Shown: one piece after another, positions 23,501 to 31,897 of the stretch
Layout of the letters: each line of letters begins with the position of its first letter
Position numbering within the stretch: position 1 is the first letter of the stretch
Assembly: GCF_022808775.1 (NCBI RefSeq)
Contig: NZ_JAKZLA010000006.1
Location: forward strand, 62,001-126,000
From: Geothrix terrae
GTDB lineage: Bacteria > Acidobacteriota > Holophagae > Holophagales > Holophagaceae
Reading direction: 5' to 3'
DNA: 64,000 bases
Position numbers and translations under genes: made by a program
Notes under the pieces: generated by a model
Seen by the model: the letters and a program-made list of their open reading frames with translations, nothing else
Told to the model about the DNA's origin: nothing
Database searches by the model: none

Positions 23501-24249
23501 ATCTCCGCGCCCTGGTGGTGGATGACGAGACGCTGGCCCGGCAGCGTATCCGCCATCTGCTCCGCCGGTCCACGGACATCGAGGTGGTCGGGGAGTGCGC
23601 CAACGGCCTGGAGGCGGTGAAGGCCATCGAGGAGCTGGCTCCGGACCTGGTTTTCATGGATATCCAGATGCCCGAGCTGGATGGCTTCGGGGTGGTGGAG
23701 GCCATGGGCGCGGATCGCATGCCGCCCACCCTCTTCATCACGGCCTACGACCAGCACGCCCTCCGGGCCTTCGAGGTCCATGCCGTGGACTACCTGCTGA
23801 AACCCTTTTCGCCTGAGCGGTTCCACCATGCCCTCGAGCGCGCGCGGCGGTGGTGCCGGTCCTCCACCCGGGAGAAGGGGCAGGACCTGGAAGCCCTCAT
23901 GGCCGGCCTGCGCCGGGACCGGCCCTGGGCGGATCGCCTCCTGGTCCGGCAGGGGGACCGTCACCTTCTGGTGAGGACGGACGCCGTGCAGTGGATCGAA
24001 GCGGAGGACAACTACGTCCGCCTTCACGTCGAAGGTACCTCGCACCTGGTCCGGCAGACCATGGCCGGTCTCCTCGCAAGGCTCGATCCCGCCCGGTTCC
24101 GGCGGATCCACCGCTCCGCCATCGTGAACCTCGACTGCATCCGGGAGTTCCAGCCCTGGAGCGGAGGGGACCACCTGGTGATCATGCGCGACGGCACCCG
24201 CCTGACCCTCAGCCGGACCTACCGGGACCAGTTCGGCGAGTGGCTCTGA
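23497..24249 (+). CDS. LytTR-family response regulator
   Basis: 250 residues starting with GTG at 23497. The receiver domain has the acidic pair (VVDDETLARQ), the phosphorylation Asp in LVFMDIQMPELDG and the conserved Thr/Lys positions (ITAYDQ, DYLLKPF). From about residue 140 a LytTR DNA-binding domain follows (LVRQGDRHLLVRTDAVQWIE, then FRRIHRSAIVNLDCI). The AlgR/LytR output domain binds pairs of direct repeats. Only the adjacent kinase is co-transcribed, so targets lie elsewhere. Confidence 0.93.
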   Translation: MNLRALVVDDETLARQRIRHLLRRSTDIEVVGECANGLEAVKAIEELAPDLVFMDIQMPELDGFGVVEAMGADRMPPTLFITAYDQHALRAFEVHAVDYLLKPFSPERFHHALERARRWCRSSTREKGQDLEALMAGLRRDRPWADRLLVRQGDRHLLVRTDAVQWIEAEDNYVRLHVEGTSHLVRQTMAGLLARLDPARFRRIHRSAIVNLDCIREFQPWSGGDHLVIMRDGTRLTLSRTYRDQFGEWL

Positions 24250-24286
24250 CGCAGAAAGGCCCGGCGCCGAGCCGGGCCTTTCTGCG
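24250..24286. terminator. Bidirectional hairpin terminator after the response regulator
   Basis: CGCAGAAAGGCCCGGC (24250-24265) pairs perfectly over 16 bp with GCCGGGCCTTTCTGCG (24271-24286) around the loop GCCGA. It lies directly after the stop codon and 13 bases before the end of the convergent gene, so it can serve both. Confidence 0.8.
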
Positions 24287-24298
24287 CGGGGGAGCGGG

Positions 24299-24868
24299 TC
24301 ACTCCGGGGCGAGGACCGTGACGGTGGCCATGCCCGCCTCGCGGAGCACCAGGGCGCCCTTTTCGGTCATGGTGCGGCTGGGCAGGATGACGTCCACGGT
24401 CCCGATGAGTCGGTCCGTCACAAGCAGTTCGCCGTTGGTGCCGTCACCCACACTGAAGACCGCCCCCTGCCTCAGGGCCACGGGGGTGGTGGCGATGGCG
24501 GGCACGCCGCGCCTCCCGAGCTGGGAGATGGCCTGGGTGGCGCCGATGGAACCATCCCGGAACATCCGGTCTCCGGGCAGCAGCACCAGGTAGTCCGCAT
24601 GGTGGTTGGCGATGAGATGGGCGGCGGGGACGGCCTTGTCCCAACTGCGCGCGTCCACCACGGTGATGTATGCGCCTTCGCCGGCCGCCCGGGCCAGGGC
24701 CAGCACCGCGTCCTGACTGGCCGGGTAGTCGCAGATCACGCCGATGTGCTGCTTGGCGGGCCAGGTGGCCTGGGTGGTCTTCATCAGCGGGCGGAAGTCC
24801 TCGGCATGGAGCGCCAGGCCGACGAGGGCCGTCGCGGCCACCACGAGGGATGCTGAGATGCGGTTCAT
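24299..24868 (-). CDS. Exported protein resembling an ABC substrate-binding (TrpX-like) domain
   Basis: 189 residues with a signal peptide (SASLVVAATALVGLALHAED). The mature part alternates strands and helices: HIGVICDYPASQDAVLALAR, ITVVDARSW, DYLVLLPGDRMFRDGSIGAT, RRGVPAIATTPVALRQGAVF, DVILPSRT. This resembles one or two lobes of ABC_sub_bind/TrpX-type periplasmic proteins, but it is shorter than the usual 300 residues and no permease or ATPase gene is adjacent. The start at 24868 has GGAGG in front. It may be a stand-alone solute binder or a degenerate receptor; function uncertain. Confidence 0.6.
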   Translation of the reverse strand: MNRISASLVVAATALVGLALHAEDFRPLMKTTQATWPAKQHIGVICDYPASQDAVLALARAAGEGAYITVVDARSWDKAVPAAHLIANHHADYLVLLPGDRMFRDGSIGATQAISQLGRRGVPAIATTPVALRQGAVFSVGDGTNGELLVTDRLIGTVDVILPSRTMTEKGALVLREAGMATVTVLAPE

Positions 24869-25089
24869 GATGCCTCCGGAAGAAAGGCGGTCGGGGACGG
24901 ATCCCCGGCGACGGGTGGAAGGGAGCCCGAACGATGTCCGACGGGCGGGGTGAACGCCGCCAAACATGAGCGGCCGTCTCAGCTCAGGCCATGGATCTGG
25001 GACGAACAGGCCCAGATGGGGGCGAGGGGTTTCTTTCCGGGGGTGGGTCCGGCCCTGCTCCGGGCGATACTTGGGGTTCGGAGGCACCC

Positions 25090-26394
25090 ATGAAAATCCT
25101 GATCCTCGGCTCGGGCGGACGGGAACACGCGCTGGCGCTGAAGCTCAAGGCTTCGGCCACCCCGGTGGAACTGGTCTCCGCGCCGGGCAGCGATGCGCTG
25201 GCGGAATTGGGGACCTGCGTGGCACTTGACCTAGGCTCTCCGGCCGCCGTGGCGACCTGGTGTTCCGCGAACCGGCCGGACCTGGTGGTGGTCGGTCCCG
25301 AGCTGCCCCTGGTGGCCGGGGTGGCCGATCTGGTGCGGTCCATGGGCATCCCAGTGTTCGGCCACGATGCCGCCACGGCCCGCCTGGAGGGCAGCAAGGC
25401 TTTCGCCAAGGCCTTCATGCAGCGCCATGGGATTCCCTGCGCCGCGAGTGAGACCCTGACCGACCTCGCCGAGGGCGTCGCCCTGATCCGGGGCTGGTCC
25501 TACGGCTATCCCATCGTCCTCAAGGCCGACGGCCTGGCGGCGGGGAAGGGCGTGGTGCTGGCCCAGAGCGAGGCCGAGGCGCTCGAGACCTTCCGGGCCT
25601 TCCTGGAGGGCCAGTTCGGGGACGCCAGCCGCACCGTGGTCTTCGAGGAACCCCTGCACGGCATGGAGCTCTCCCTGCACGTGCTGGTGGACGTGGACGC
25701 GAGCCACGTGGCCTACGCCATGCTGCCCGCCTGCCAGGACCACAAGCGCATCTTCGAAGGCGACCATGGCCCCAACACCGGCGGCATGGGCGCCTTCGGA
25801 CCCATCCCCTTCCTGCGGTCCGAGGATGTCGAGCGGATGCGGGTCGAGCTGGTGGAGCCCACGGTGCGCGGTCTTCAGAAGGACGGCCTCTCGGGGCGGG
25901 GCGTGCTGTTCCTGGGCGTCATGTGGACGACCGCGGGCCCCAGGCTGCTGGAGTACAACGTCCGGTTCGGCGACCCCGAGACCCAGGTGCTCATGCAGCT
26001 GCTGGACGAGGACCTGGCCTCTCTGCTGCTGGAGGTGGCCGAGGGCCGGCTGGCCTCCCGCGAGCTGAAGCTGAAGGCCCATACCGCCATCACCGTGGTG
26101 CTGGCGGCGGAGGGGTATCCGGAAGGCGCCAAGAAGGGTGTGCCCATCTCCCTCGGGACGCCCGGCGTCACGGTGATCCACGCCGGCACGCGCAAGGAAG
26201 CCGGACAGTGGCTCACCCACGGGGGCCGCGTCCTGAACCTGGCTACGTCAGGGCCGGACCTGGCCGCGGCCCGCGCTGCCATCGAGGCGGCCCTGCCGCA
26301 GGTCCACTGGCCCGGCATGCAGGTCCGCCGCGACATCGGCCTCAAGGCCCTGCGGCACGCCCAGGCGGGCAAGACCGTCCAGGACCGCTGGTGA
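25090..26394 (+). CDS. purD: Phosphoribosylamine-glycine ligase (GAR synthetase)
   Basis: 434 residues; ATP-dependent ligation of glycine to phosphoribosylamine, step two of de novo purine synthesis. The ATP-grasp fold is clear: KILILGSGGREHALA at the N terminus, VVGPELPLVAGV, the ATP loop KADGLAAGKGVV, HDHK-like QDHKRIFEGDHGPNTGGMGA, and EYNVRFGDPETQ near the metal site. The start at 25090 is preceded by GGAGG; a reading 33 codons longer has no homology. No other pur gene is adjacent. Confidence 0.96.
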   Translation: MKILILGSGGREHALALKLKASATPVELVSAPGSDALAELGTCVALDLGSPAAVATWCSANRPDLVVVGPELPLVAGVADLVRSMGIPVFGHDAATARLEGSKAFAKAFMQRHGIPCAASETLTDLAEGVALIRGWSYGYPIVLKADGLAAGKGVVLAQSEAEALETFRAFLEGQFGDASRTVVFEEPLHGMELSLHVLVDVDASHVAYAMLPACQDHKRIFEGDHGPNTGGMGAFGPIPFLRSEDVERMRVELVEPTVRGLQKDGLSGRGVLFLGVMWTTAGPRLLEYNVRFGDPETQVLMQLLDEDLASLLLEVAEGRLASRELKLKAHTAITVVLAAEGYPEGAKKGVPISLGTPGVTVIHAGTRKEAGQWLTHGGRVLNLATSGPDLAAARAAIEAALPQVHWPGMQVRRDIGLKALRHAQAGKTVQDRW

Positions 26395-26430
26395 GGCTTG
26401 GTGAGCGCTGGTGAGCCCTGGTGAAACTGG
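26391..26430 (+). repeat. Four-copy 10-bp tandem repeat overlapping the purD stop
   Basis: Four consecutive 10-mers (gtgaggcttg, gtgagcgctg, gtgagccctg, gtgaaactgg) share GTGA-n4-TG/GG. The first one supplies the purD TGA stop. Copies differ at two to four positions each. Confidence 0.6.
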
Positions 26431-26434
26431 TTTC

Positions 26435-26782
26435 CTAGCGGTTCCGGAGGAACCAGGCTGCCAGCGTGAGGCCCGTAAGGATCAGGGTGACGGCCCCGGC
26501 CGCGCGATGGATCCGCGGGACGGTGGCCCGGGTGCTGCGGCCTTCGCGCCAAGCCAGGGCCGCCCGGCCCAGGAGCAGGGTGGTCCCGGCCACGGCCAAC
26601 AGCGCCAGCCACAGGAGGAGGTGGCGAAGGGCAAGGGCCCGGGGATGCAGGACCACCCGGAGCAGCACCACGGTCACGGTGGCGGCCATGAGGTGCCCAT
26701 GGAGCCGGTGGTCCCCCCGCCGGACGGCGCGCAGGGCGAAGGCCAGCAGGATGGCGGCGGGGATGAGCAGGAGATCCAGCAT
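26435..26782 (-). CDS. Small four-helix membrane protein (DUF420-like)
   Basis: 115 residues, almost entirely hydrophobic, with four predicted helices: LLLIPAAILLAFAL, a second starting LMAATVTVVLLRVVL, LLLWLALLAVAGTTLL and AGAVTLILTGLTLAAWFL. Histidines and arginines cluster at helix ends (RRGDHRLHGHLM; RIHRAAG), resembling DUF420 proteins found with cytochrome oxidases. No oxidase gene is nearby. It is convergent with purD and follows the hydroxyacyl-CoA dehydrogenase, 24 bases away on the same strand. Function unknown. Confidence 0.6.
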   Translation of the reverse strand: MLDLLLIPAAILLAFALRAVRRGDHRLHGHLMAATVTVVLLRVVLHPRALALRHLLLWLALLAVAGTTLLLGRAALAWREGRSTRATVPRIHRAAGAVTLILTGLTLAAWFLRNR

Positions 26783-26806
26783 CCGGGCCAGGGTACCTCA
26801 GGTGGC

Positions 26807-27694
26807 TCAGAGCGGGAGCGCTTCCTGGCGCTTCTCGCCCTCCCAGCGGTAGAAGCCCGCGCCGGACTTGCGGCCCAGGCGGCCGGCGGCCACGAGCTGG
26901 CGCAGCACCGGGGGCGCCTTGAACCGGGGCTCCCCGAAGGCCTCGAACAGCACCTCGGCCACGCTCTGCATGGTGTCGAGGCCGATGAAGTCGCTGAGGT
27001 GCAGGGGGCCCATGGGATGGCCGCAGCCCAGTCTCATGCCCGTGTCGATGTCGTCCACGGTGGCGAGCTTCTGCTCGGCGCAGCGGATGGCGTCCAGCAG
27101 GTAGGGCACCAGGAGGCGGTTCACCACGAACCCCGGGGCGTCCGGCGCCAGCACGGCGGTCTTGCCGAGCCGCTGGACGAAGCCCTTCAGGGTGGCCAGC
27201 GTGTTGCCGTCCGTGGCGAGGGTGCGGACGATCTCCACCAGCGGCATGGCGGGAACCGGATTGAAGAAGTGCAGGCCCGCCAGGTTGGGCAGGCGGCCCG
27301 GCGACAGCACCGGGCTGAGGTGGGCGACCGTGAGGCTGGAGGTGTTGGTGCAGAGGATGGCGTTCGGCTCCATGACCTTGTCCAGCGCGGCGAAGGTCTC
27401 GAGCTTGAGGTCCATGCGCTCCGGCACGGCCTCCACCACCAGGTCGCAGCCGGCCAGCGCGGCGAAGGTGAGGGTGCCGTGGAGGCGGCGGGCGAAGGTG
27501 GTGCTCTGGTCCTGGGTGATCCTCCCCTTGGCCACGGCGCGGCCCCAGGTGTCCTGGATCCGCGCCAGGCCCTTGGTCAGCAGGGAGTCGTCCACCTCCT
27601 TCACCCAGACCTCGCAGCCCGTCTCGGCCGCGCACTGGGCGATGCCCGAACCCATGAGTCCGCAGCCGACAATGCCGATGCGCTGGATGTCCAT
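26807..27694 (-). CDS. 3-hydroxyacyl-CoA (3-hydroxybutyryl-CoA) dehydrogenase
   Basis: 295 residues. It oxidises 3-hydroxyacyl-CoA to 3-ketoacyl-CoA with NAD. The N-terminal Rossmann motif is IGIVGCGLMGSGIAQCAAE; catalytic residues lie in ESVPE-like VVEAVPERMDLK, TNTSSL, and GLHFFNPVPAMPLVEIV (His). The C-terminal domain has PGFVVNRLLVPYLLDA and GCGHPMGPLHLSDFIGLD. Length equals stand-alone HbdA/PaaH enzymes. The start at 27694 is chosen because the dinucleotide fold must be N-terminal; the longer frame overlaps the divergent DinB gene. No thiolase or crotonase is adjacent. Confidence 0.93.
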   Translation of the reverse strand: MDIQRIGIVGCGLMGSGIAQCAAETGCEVWVKEVDDSLLTKGLARIQDTWGRAVAKGRITQDQSTTFARRLHGTLTFAALAGCDLVVEAVPERMDLKLETFAALDKVMEPNAILCTNTSSLTVAHLSPVLSPGRLPNLAGLHFFNPVPAMPLVEIVRTLATDGNTLATLKGFVQRLGKTAVLAPDAPGFVVNRLLVPYLLDAIRCAEQKLATVDDIDTGMRLGCGHPMGPLHLSDFIGLDTMQSVAEVLFEAFGEPRFKAPPVLRQLVAAGRLGRKSGAGFYRWEGEKRQEALPL

Positions 27695-27815
27695 GTCGCT
27701 CTCCCGCTGGAATGGTGATGGTCTGGTCTCCATTCTCCGACGATTGGGGTCCGGGCGGAGCGATGACCTGGAGTAGGGTGCTTCCGCTATGATCGGCCAG
27801 TGCCCGGGGGTGCCC

Positions 27816-28298
27816 ATGACCGGCCTTCTGAAAGATCTGCTTGGCCACCAGGCCTGGGCGGATGCGATGTTCTTCCATGCCTGGGGCAAATCGGGTTTCA
27901 CGGAGGATCCCGAGCTGCGGGCCAGGACCAGCCATCAGGTGGATGTCCAGGAGGCCTTCCTGGACATCCTCAAAGGCGGGATGCCTCCTTCGGAAGAGCC
28001 GCCCACGGGCGCCTTTCCCGACCTGCTGCGCCGGTGCCGCTCTGCCCAGGAGGCCTTCCGGGCGCTGGGCCGGGGCCTCGACGAGGCTTCTCTGGCCCGC
28101 GTCGTGCGGGTGCCCTGGTTTCCGGATCCGCCCTGCCTGGTCTCCGTCGGTGAGGCGCTGACCCAGGTATGCCTGCACTCCCAGCACCACCGCGCCCAGA
28201 ACATGGCTCGCCTGAAGGCCCTGGGCGCTGGGGCGAAGAACGTGGACTACATCATCTGGCTCTGGAAGCAGCGGCCCGAACCGCGCTGGGACCTTTGA
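27816..28298 (+). CDS. DinB-family protein
   Basis: 160 residues, a four-helix-bundle DinB/YfiT-like protein with the probable metal histidines His12 (LLGHQAWAD), the His in TSHQVDVQEAF and the HSQHHRAQNMAR motif. Members include bacillithiol/mycothiol-type S-transferases and many proteins of unknown role. The start at 27816 follows GGGGG; an in-frame ATG nine codons upstream is less well placed. It is followed by guanine deaminase in the same direction after 40 bases. Confidence 0.82.
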   Translation: MTGLLKDLLGHQAWADAMFFHAWGKSGFTEDPELRARTSHQVDVQEAFLDILKGGMPPSEEPPTGAFPDLLRRCRSAQEAFRALGRGLDEASLARVVRVPWFPDPPCLVSVGEALTQVCLHSQHHRAQNMARLKALGAGAKNVDYIIWLWKQRPEPRWDL

Positions 28299-28338
28299 AC
28301 GCGGTGACCGTGGGACGGAACCATCTCTGGGGAAGCCG

Positions 28339-28821
28339 ATGAGGATAGATGGGAGTGCCCTGCGATTCATGCGGCGCGCCATCGAGCTATCCCGCATCCA
28401 CATGGAGGCGGGCGAAGGCGGGCCCTTCGGCGCGGTGATCGTGAGAGGCGAGGAGATCCTGGGGGAGGGCTGGAACCAGGTCACGACGAGCCATGACCCC
28501 ACCGCCCATGCGGAGGTGATGGCCATCCGGCGGGCCTGCGCGCGCCTGGGCACCCACCAGCTGCGGGGGTGCGAGATCTACACGAGCTGCGAGCCCTGCC
28601 CCATGTGCCTGGCGGCCATCTACTGGGCCCGCCTGGACCGCGTCTGGTACGCCAACGGCAGGGCCGACGCCGCAGCCATCCGCTTCGACGACGACTGGCT
28701 CTACCGCGAGCTGGCACTCCCCCTCGAAGCGCGCCGTCTGCCCGCCTTCCAGCTGCTCCGCGAGGAGGCCCTGCCCGTCTTCCACGCCTGGGACGCCAAG
28801 ACGGACAAGATCCCCTACTGA
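28339..28821 (+). CDS. guaD: Guanine deaminase (CDA-fold)
   Basis: 160 residues of the cytidine-deaminase fold, like Bacillus GuaD. Zinc ligands and catalytic Glu are in AHAEVMAI and SCEPCPMCLAAIYWARL. The distal part RADAAAIRFDDDWLYREL and the C-terminal AWDAKTDKIPY resemble GuaD rather than TadA, which needs an RNA-binding tail. It converts guanine to xanthine in purine salvage. TadA-like activity is less likely but not excluded from sequence alone. Confidence 0.85.
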   Translation: MRIDGSALRFMRRAIELSRIHMEAGEGGPFGAVIVRGEEILGEGWNQVTTSHDPTAHAEVMAIRRACARLGTHQLRGCEIYTSCEPCPMCLAAIYWARLDRVWYANGRADAAAIRFDDDWLYRELALPLEARRLPAFQLLREEALPVFHAWDAKTDKIPY

Positions 28822-28845
28822 CCGCTGAGAGCCGATAGCTGACAG

Positions 28846-30741
28846 TTAGATTTCCAGATACGTGTGCAGGTTCCGTTCTTCAGTGAGCAGGGCCCGCAGG
28901 GCCTCGGCGGCGTCGCTCTTGGCGCTGGTCTTCCGCTTGGTCTGGGGGCCCTGGACGAGCACGTCGGGATCGTAGTGGACGCTGCGGAGCACGTGATCCA
29001 CCGTGTCGCCCCTGACGAGGTGCTGGATCTTGAAGGTGTCATCCTCATCCACCACGATGTGGGCCTCGTTGGGGGCGCCGAAGAGGTTGTGGCGCATGCC
29101 CAGGATGTCCTGGTAGGCCCCGGTCAGGAAGAAGGCCACGTAGTAGGCCTCCCCGCCGCGGGGCTCGTGGAAGGGGAGCTCGTCGCGGACGTCCTTCAGG
29201 TCGATGAACTTCTCCATCTTCCCGTCGCTGTCGCAGGTGATGTCGCAGAGGGTGGCGGAGAGGCCTGGCTTCTCCTTGAGCCGGTGGATGGGCATCACCG
29301 GGAAGAGCTGCTCGATGGCCCAGTGGTCCGGCATGGACTGGAAGAGACTGAAGTTGGCGATGAGCTTGTCCGCCAGGCTCTTGTTGAGGTCCTGGAACTC
29401 CTCGGGGACGTACTTCAGGCTCTTGCTGCTGAGGATGCGGGAGAGCTTGCGGCAGACCTCCCAGAACAGCGTCTCGCCCTTGCTGCGGTCCTCCAGGCCC
29501 AGGTAGCCCAGGTTGAAGAGGGTGAGCAGCTCGTCCTTCTGGGTGATGGCGTCGTGGTACATCTCGGCGAAGTTCTTCACGGAGATGTTGTCGCGGGTGT
29601 AGGCCAGCTCCTTGAGGATCTGGGGCTCGTTGCCGGTGAGCGTCACCGTGTACTTGGTGTGGGTGGTGTCGATGAGGCCGATGATGTCGACCACGACGAC
29701 CTCGTGGTAGGCCACGATGGCGCGGCCGGACTCGCTGAGCAGATCGGGCATGGGCACCTGCTCCTGGGTGCAGATGTCCTTGGTGGTGTAGACCACGTCC
29801 GCCGCGTACTCGGCGATGGTGTAGTTCATGGAGCTGCTGAAGGTGGTCTTGCTGCCGTCGTAGTCGACGCCGAGGCCGCCGCCCACGTTGAGGTAGCGGA
29901 TGGGCACGCCCAGCTTCCGCAGCTTGGCGTAGATGCGGGTGGCCTCCTTCATGGCCGACTTGATCTTGCGGATGTCCGTGATCTGGCTGCCGATGTGAAA
30001 ATGCAGCTCGATGACGCTGTCCAGGAGGTCGCGCTTCTCCAGCACCTCGACGGCGTCCAGGATCTCTCGGGTGGTGAGGCCGAACTTGGCGTGGTCCCCG
30101 GCGCTGGTCTCCCACTTGCCCGAACCCTGGGCATTGAGCTTGGCGCGCAGCCCGATGAGGGGCTCGACCTTCAGTTCTTTGGCCACCTTCAGGATCAGGG
30201 GCAGCTCGGTCATCTTCTCGACCGTGATGACCACCTTGCGCCCGGCCTTGCGGGCCAGCAGGGCCATGCGGATGAAGGACTCGTCCTTGTAGCCGTTGCA
30301 GAGCACCAGGGCCTCGGGATGCAGGTCCTGGCTGAGGGCGATGATCAGCTCGGGCTTGGAGCCGGCTTCCAGCCCGTAGTGGTACTTGTTGCCCGAGCGG
30401 ATGATCTCCTCGACCACTTCCTTGGTCTGATTGGTCTTCACCGGGTAGACGCCCTGGTAGCCGCCCTCGTAGCCGAACTCGATGATGGCGCGCCGGAAGG
30501 CCTCGTTGACCTCCACCACGCGGTGGTCCAGCACCTGCGGGAAGCGCAGGTTCACGGGGGTGCGGATGCCCTTCTTCTTCAGGTGCTGGACGATCTCGTA
30601 GACGTCGCAACTGAGGGACTCGTCCTTGGTGGGCGTGATCTCCAGATGGCCCTTGGCATTGATGCCGAAGTAGCCGTTCCCCCACTCCTTCACGCCGTAC
30701 AGGGTCGCGGCGTCCTGGACCGTCCAGTGCTTCATGGGCAT
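28846..30741 (-). CDS. speA: Biosynthetic arginine decarboxylase
   Basis: About 631 residues, a PLP-dependent fold III enzyme converting arginine to agmatine, the first step of the agmatine route to putrescine. The PLP lysine lies in YPVKTNQ; other hallmarks are CNGYKDESFI, RAKLNAQGSGKWETS, LHFHIGSQ, DVGGG-like LNVGGGLGVDYDGS, DITCDSDG and GAYQDILGMRHNLFG. Organisation and length match E. coli SpeA (658). I choose the ATG at 30741 because GAGGAGG precedes it by six bases; a second ATG two codons later and a longer frame are alternatives. The speD gene at 63 kb supplies aminopropyl donor for the same pathway. Confidence 0.95.
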   Translation of the reverse strand: MPMKHWTVQDAATLYGVKEWGNGYFGINAKGHLEITPTKDESLSCDVYEIVQHLKKKGIRTPVNLRFPQVLDHRVVEVNEAFRRAIIEFGYEGGYQGVYPVKTNQTKEVVEEIIRSGNKYHYGLEAGSKPELIIALSQDLHPEALVLCNGYKDESFIRMALLARKAGRKVVITVEKMTELPLILKVAKELKVEPLIGLRAKLNAQGSGKWETSAGDHAKFGLTTREILDAVEVLEKRDLLDSVIELHFHIGSQITDIRKIKSAMKEATRIYAKLRKLGVPIRYLNVGGGLGVDYDGSKTTFSSSMNYTIAEYAADVVYTTKDICTQEQVPMPDLLSESGRAIVAYHEVVVVDIIGLIDTTHTKYTVTLTGNEPQILKELAYTRDNISVKNFAEMYHDAITQKDELLTLFNLGYLGLEDRSKGETLFWEVCRKLSRILSSKSLKYVPEEFQDLNKSLADKLIANFSLFQSMPDHWAIEQLFPVMPIHRLKEKPGLSATLCDITCDSDGKMEKFIDLKDVRDELPFHEPRGGEAYYVAFFLTGAYQDILGMRHNLFGAPNEAHIVVDEDDTFKIQHLVRGDTVDHVLRSVHYDPDVLVQGPQTKRKTSAKSDAAEALRALLTEERNLHTYLEI

Positions 30742-30790
30742 CCGAGGTGCCTCCTCAATACCAAGGCGGCCACCTTTGGCCGGAAGTTTG

Positions 30791-30820
30791 TTTATAGGAA
30801 AAAAAGCCAAGCATTACCAA
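30791..30820 (-). promoter_or_regulatory. Candidate sigma-70 promoter for speA
   Basis: On the reverse strand TTGGTA (30820-30815) and TATAAA (30796-30791) are separated by 18 bases, 4/6 and 5/6 matches to the -35 and -10 consensus. The -10 is about 50 bases upstream of the speA start, in a short AT-rich island just after the end of queG. Confidence 0.5.
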
Positions 30821-30827
30821 TGAAAAT

Positions 30828-31772
30828 TCACGGGTTCAGAATTCTGGCCAGGGTCGCCCGCCAGTGGCGGTCCCGTACGCGCCTCAGGGCGGTCCGGCGG
30901 GTGAGCTTCCGCCACTGGGCGGCACCTTGGGGGAGATCCTCCGCCGGGCGGGTGTGGAGGGGGCTGGGGCCGCCCCAGAGGGCCGGATCCCCCCATACCG
31001 GGGCCCGGTTCCAGGGGCAGGCCTCCTGGCAGGCGTCGCAGCCCGCCGCCCAGCGGCTCGAAGCCAGGGCGGCGGCGATGTCCGGAGGCGGCTCGGTCTC
31101 GGTCTCGATGGTGTAGGTGGTGAGGCAGCGGGCCGGATCCAGGCGGAAAGCCGAGAGGGCCTGGCTGGGGCAGGCCTCCAGGCAAGCGGTGCAGGTTCCG
31201 CATTGCTGGGTTCCGAAGGGCTCGTCCGGGGGCAGCTCCACGGACAGGAGCAGCACTCCCAGGAAGCCCCAGGAGCCGTCCTTCTCCGCGATGAGGAGGG
31301 TGTGCTTGCCCTGCCAGCCCAGACCCGCCCGGGCCGCCAGCTGCCGCTCCAGCAGGGGGGCCGTGTCCACGCAGACCCGGCCTTCCAGCCCCGGCCAGCG
31401 GACCTGGGCCGCTTCCAGCAGCCGGGCGAGCCGTGGCTTGAGGATCATGTGGTAGTCGGGGCCCCAGAGATATCGGCTGAGCTTGAGGGTGGCGGGGGCC
31501 GCGCCGGGGACGGCGTCGGGCCGGGCGTACGGGAAGAAACCCACCAGGGCCGTGCGGGCCTGGGGCCACAGGGCCCGCGGATCCAGGAGCGCGGCCGGGT
31601 TCAGGTAGGGAAGCAAGGAGCTCCGGCCTTCCTGGAACCAGGTCCGGAGATGGCCTTCCTCTTCATGGAAGGGGCCGCAGGCGGCGAACCCCGCCCGGGC
31701 GAACCCGGCGGCGAGGGCCTCGGATCGAAGCCAATCCCTGAATGCCAGCGGTTCCGGCGGTTCGACTGGCAC
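30828..31772 (-). CDS. queG: Epoxyqueuosine reductase
   Basis: 314 residues; cobalamin- and [4Fe-4S]-dependent reduction of epoxyqueuosine to queuosine in tRNA. Two ferredoxin clusters are clear: CGTCTACLEACPSQAL and CDACQEACPWNR, the second ending in the Pro-Trp-Asn-Arg typical of QueG. YLWGPDYHMILK and VDTAPLLERQLAARAGLGWQGKHT are family hallmarks. The length is a little shorter than usual because the C-terminal HEAT-like extension is lacking. It shares strand with speA but is separated from it by a candidate promoter. Confidence 0.93.
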   Translation of the reverse strand: MPVEPPEPLAFRDWLRSEALAAGFARAGFAACGPFHEEEGHLRTWFQEGRSSLLPYLNPAALLDPRALWPQARTALVGFFPYARPDAVPGAAPATLKLSRYLWGPDYHMILKPRLARLLEAAQVRWPGLEGRVCVDTAPLLERQLAARAGLGWQGKHTLLIAEKDGSWGFLGVLLLSVELPPDEPFGTQQCGTCTACLEACPSQALSAFRLDPARCLTTYTIETETEPPPDIAAALASSRWAAGCDACQEACPWNRAPVWGDPALWGGPSPLHTRPAEDLPQGAAQWRKLTRRTALRRVRDRHWRATLARILNP

Positions 31773-31897
31773 GCGGCGGCCTCCTCCCCAGGGGATATCC
31801 TCGCCCCCGGATCCCCGGATGTCACGGCCTTCCGGGCCTGGGCGGCGGCTCGGTCCGGGAAAAGGCGGTAGGCTGGATGCGGAGCCGAACGCCCGCC

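Noticed and set aside
24869-25089. Additional short gene between the exported protein and purD
   Set aside because: Frames here are open only because of high GC; no start with a ribosome site and no recognisable sequence.
26391-26430. CRISPR-like array
   Set aside because: The units are 10 bp long and contiguous, with no spacers; no cas genes are present in the window.
25875-28553. An 892-codon reverse frame covering purD, the dehydrogenase and DinB genes
   Set aside because: It crosses several recognisable genes in the wrong frame and has Pro/Arg/Gly-rich sequence without domains.
28864-31116. A 750-codon forward frame opposite speA and queG
   Set aside because: Antisense to two well-identified genes; Val/Leu/Asp-rich nonsense typical of shadows.
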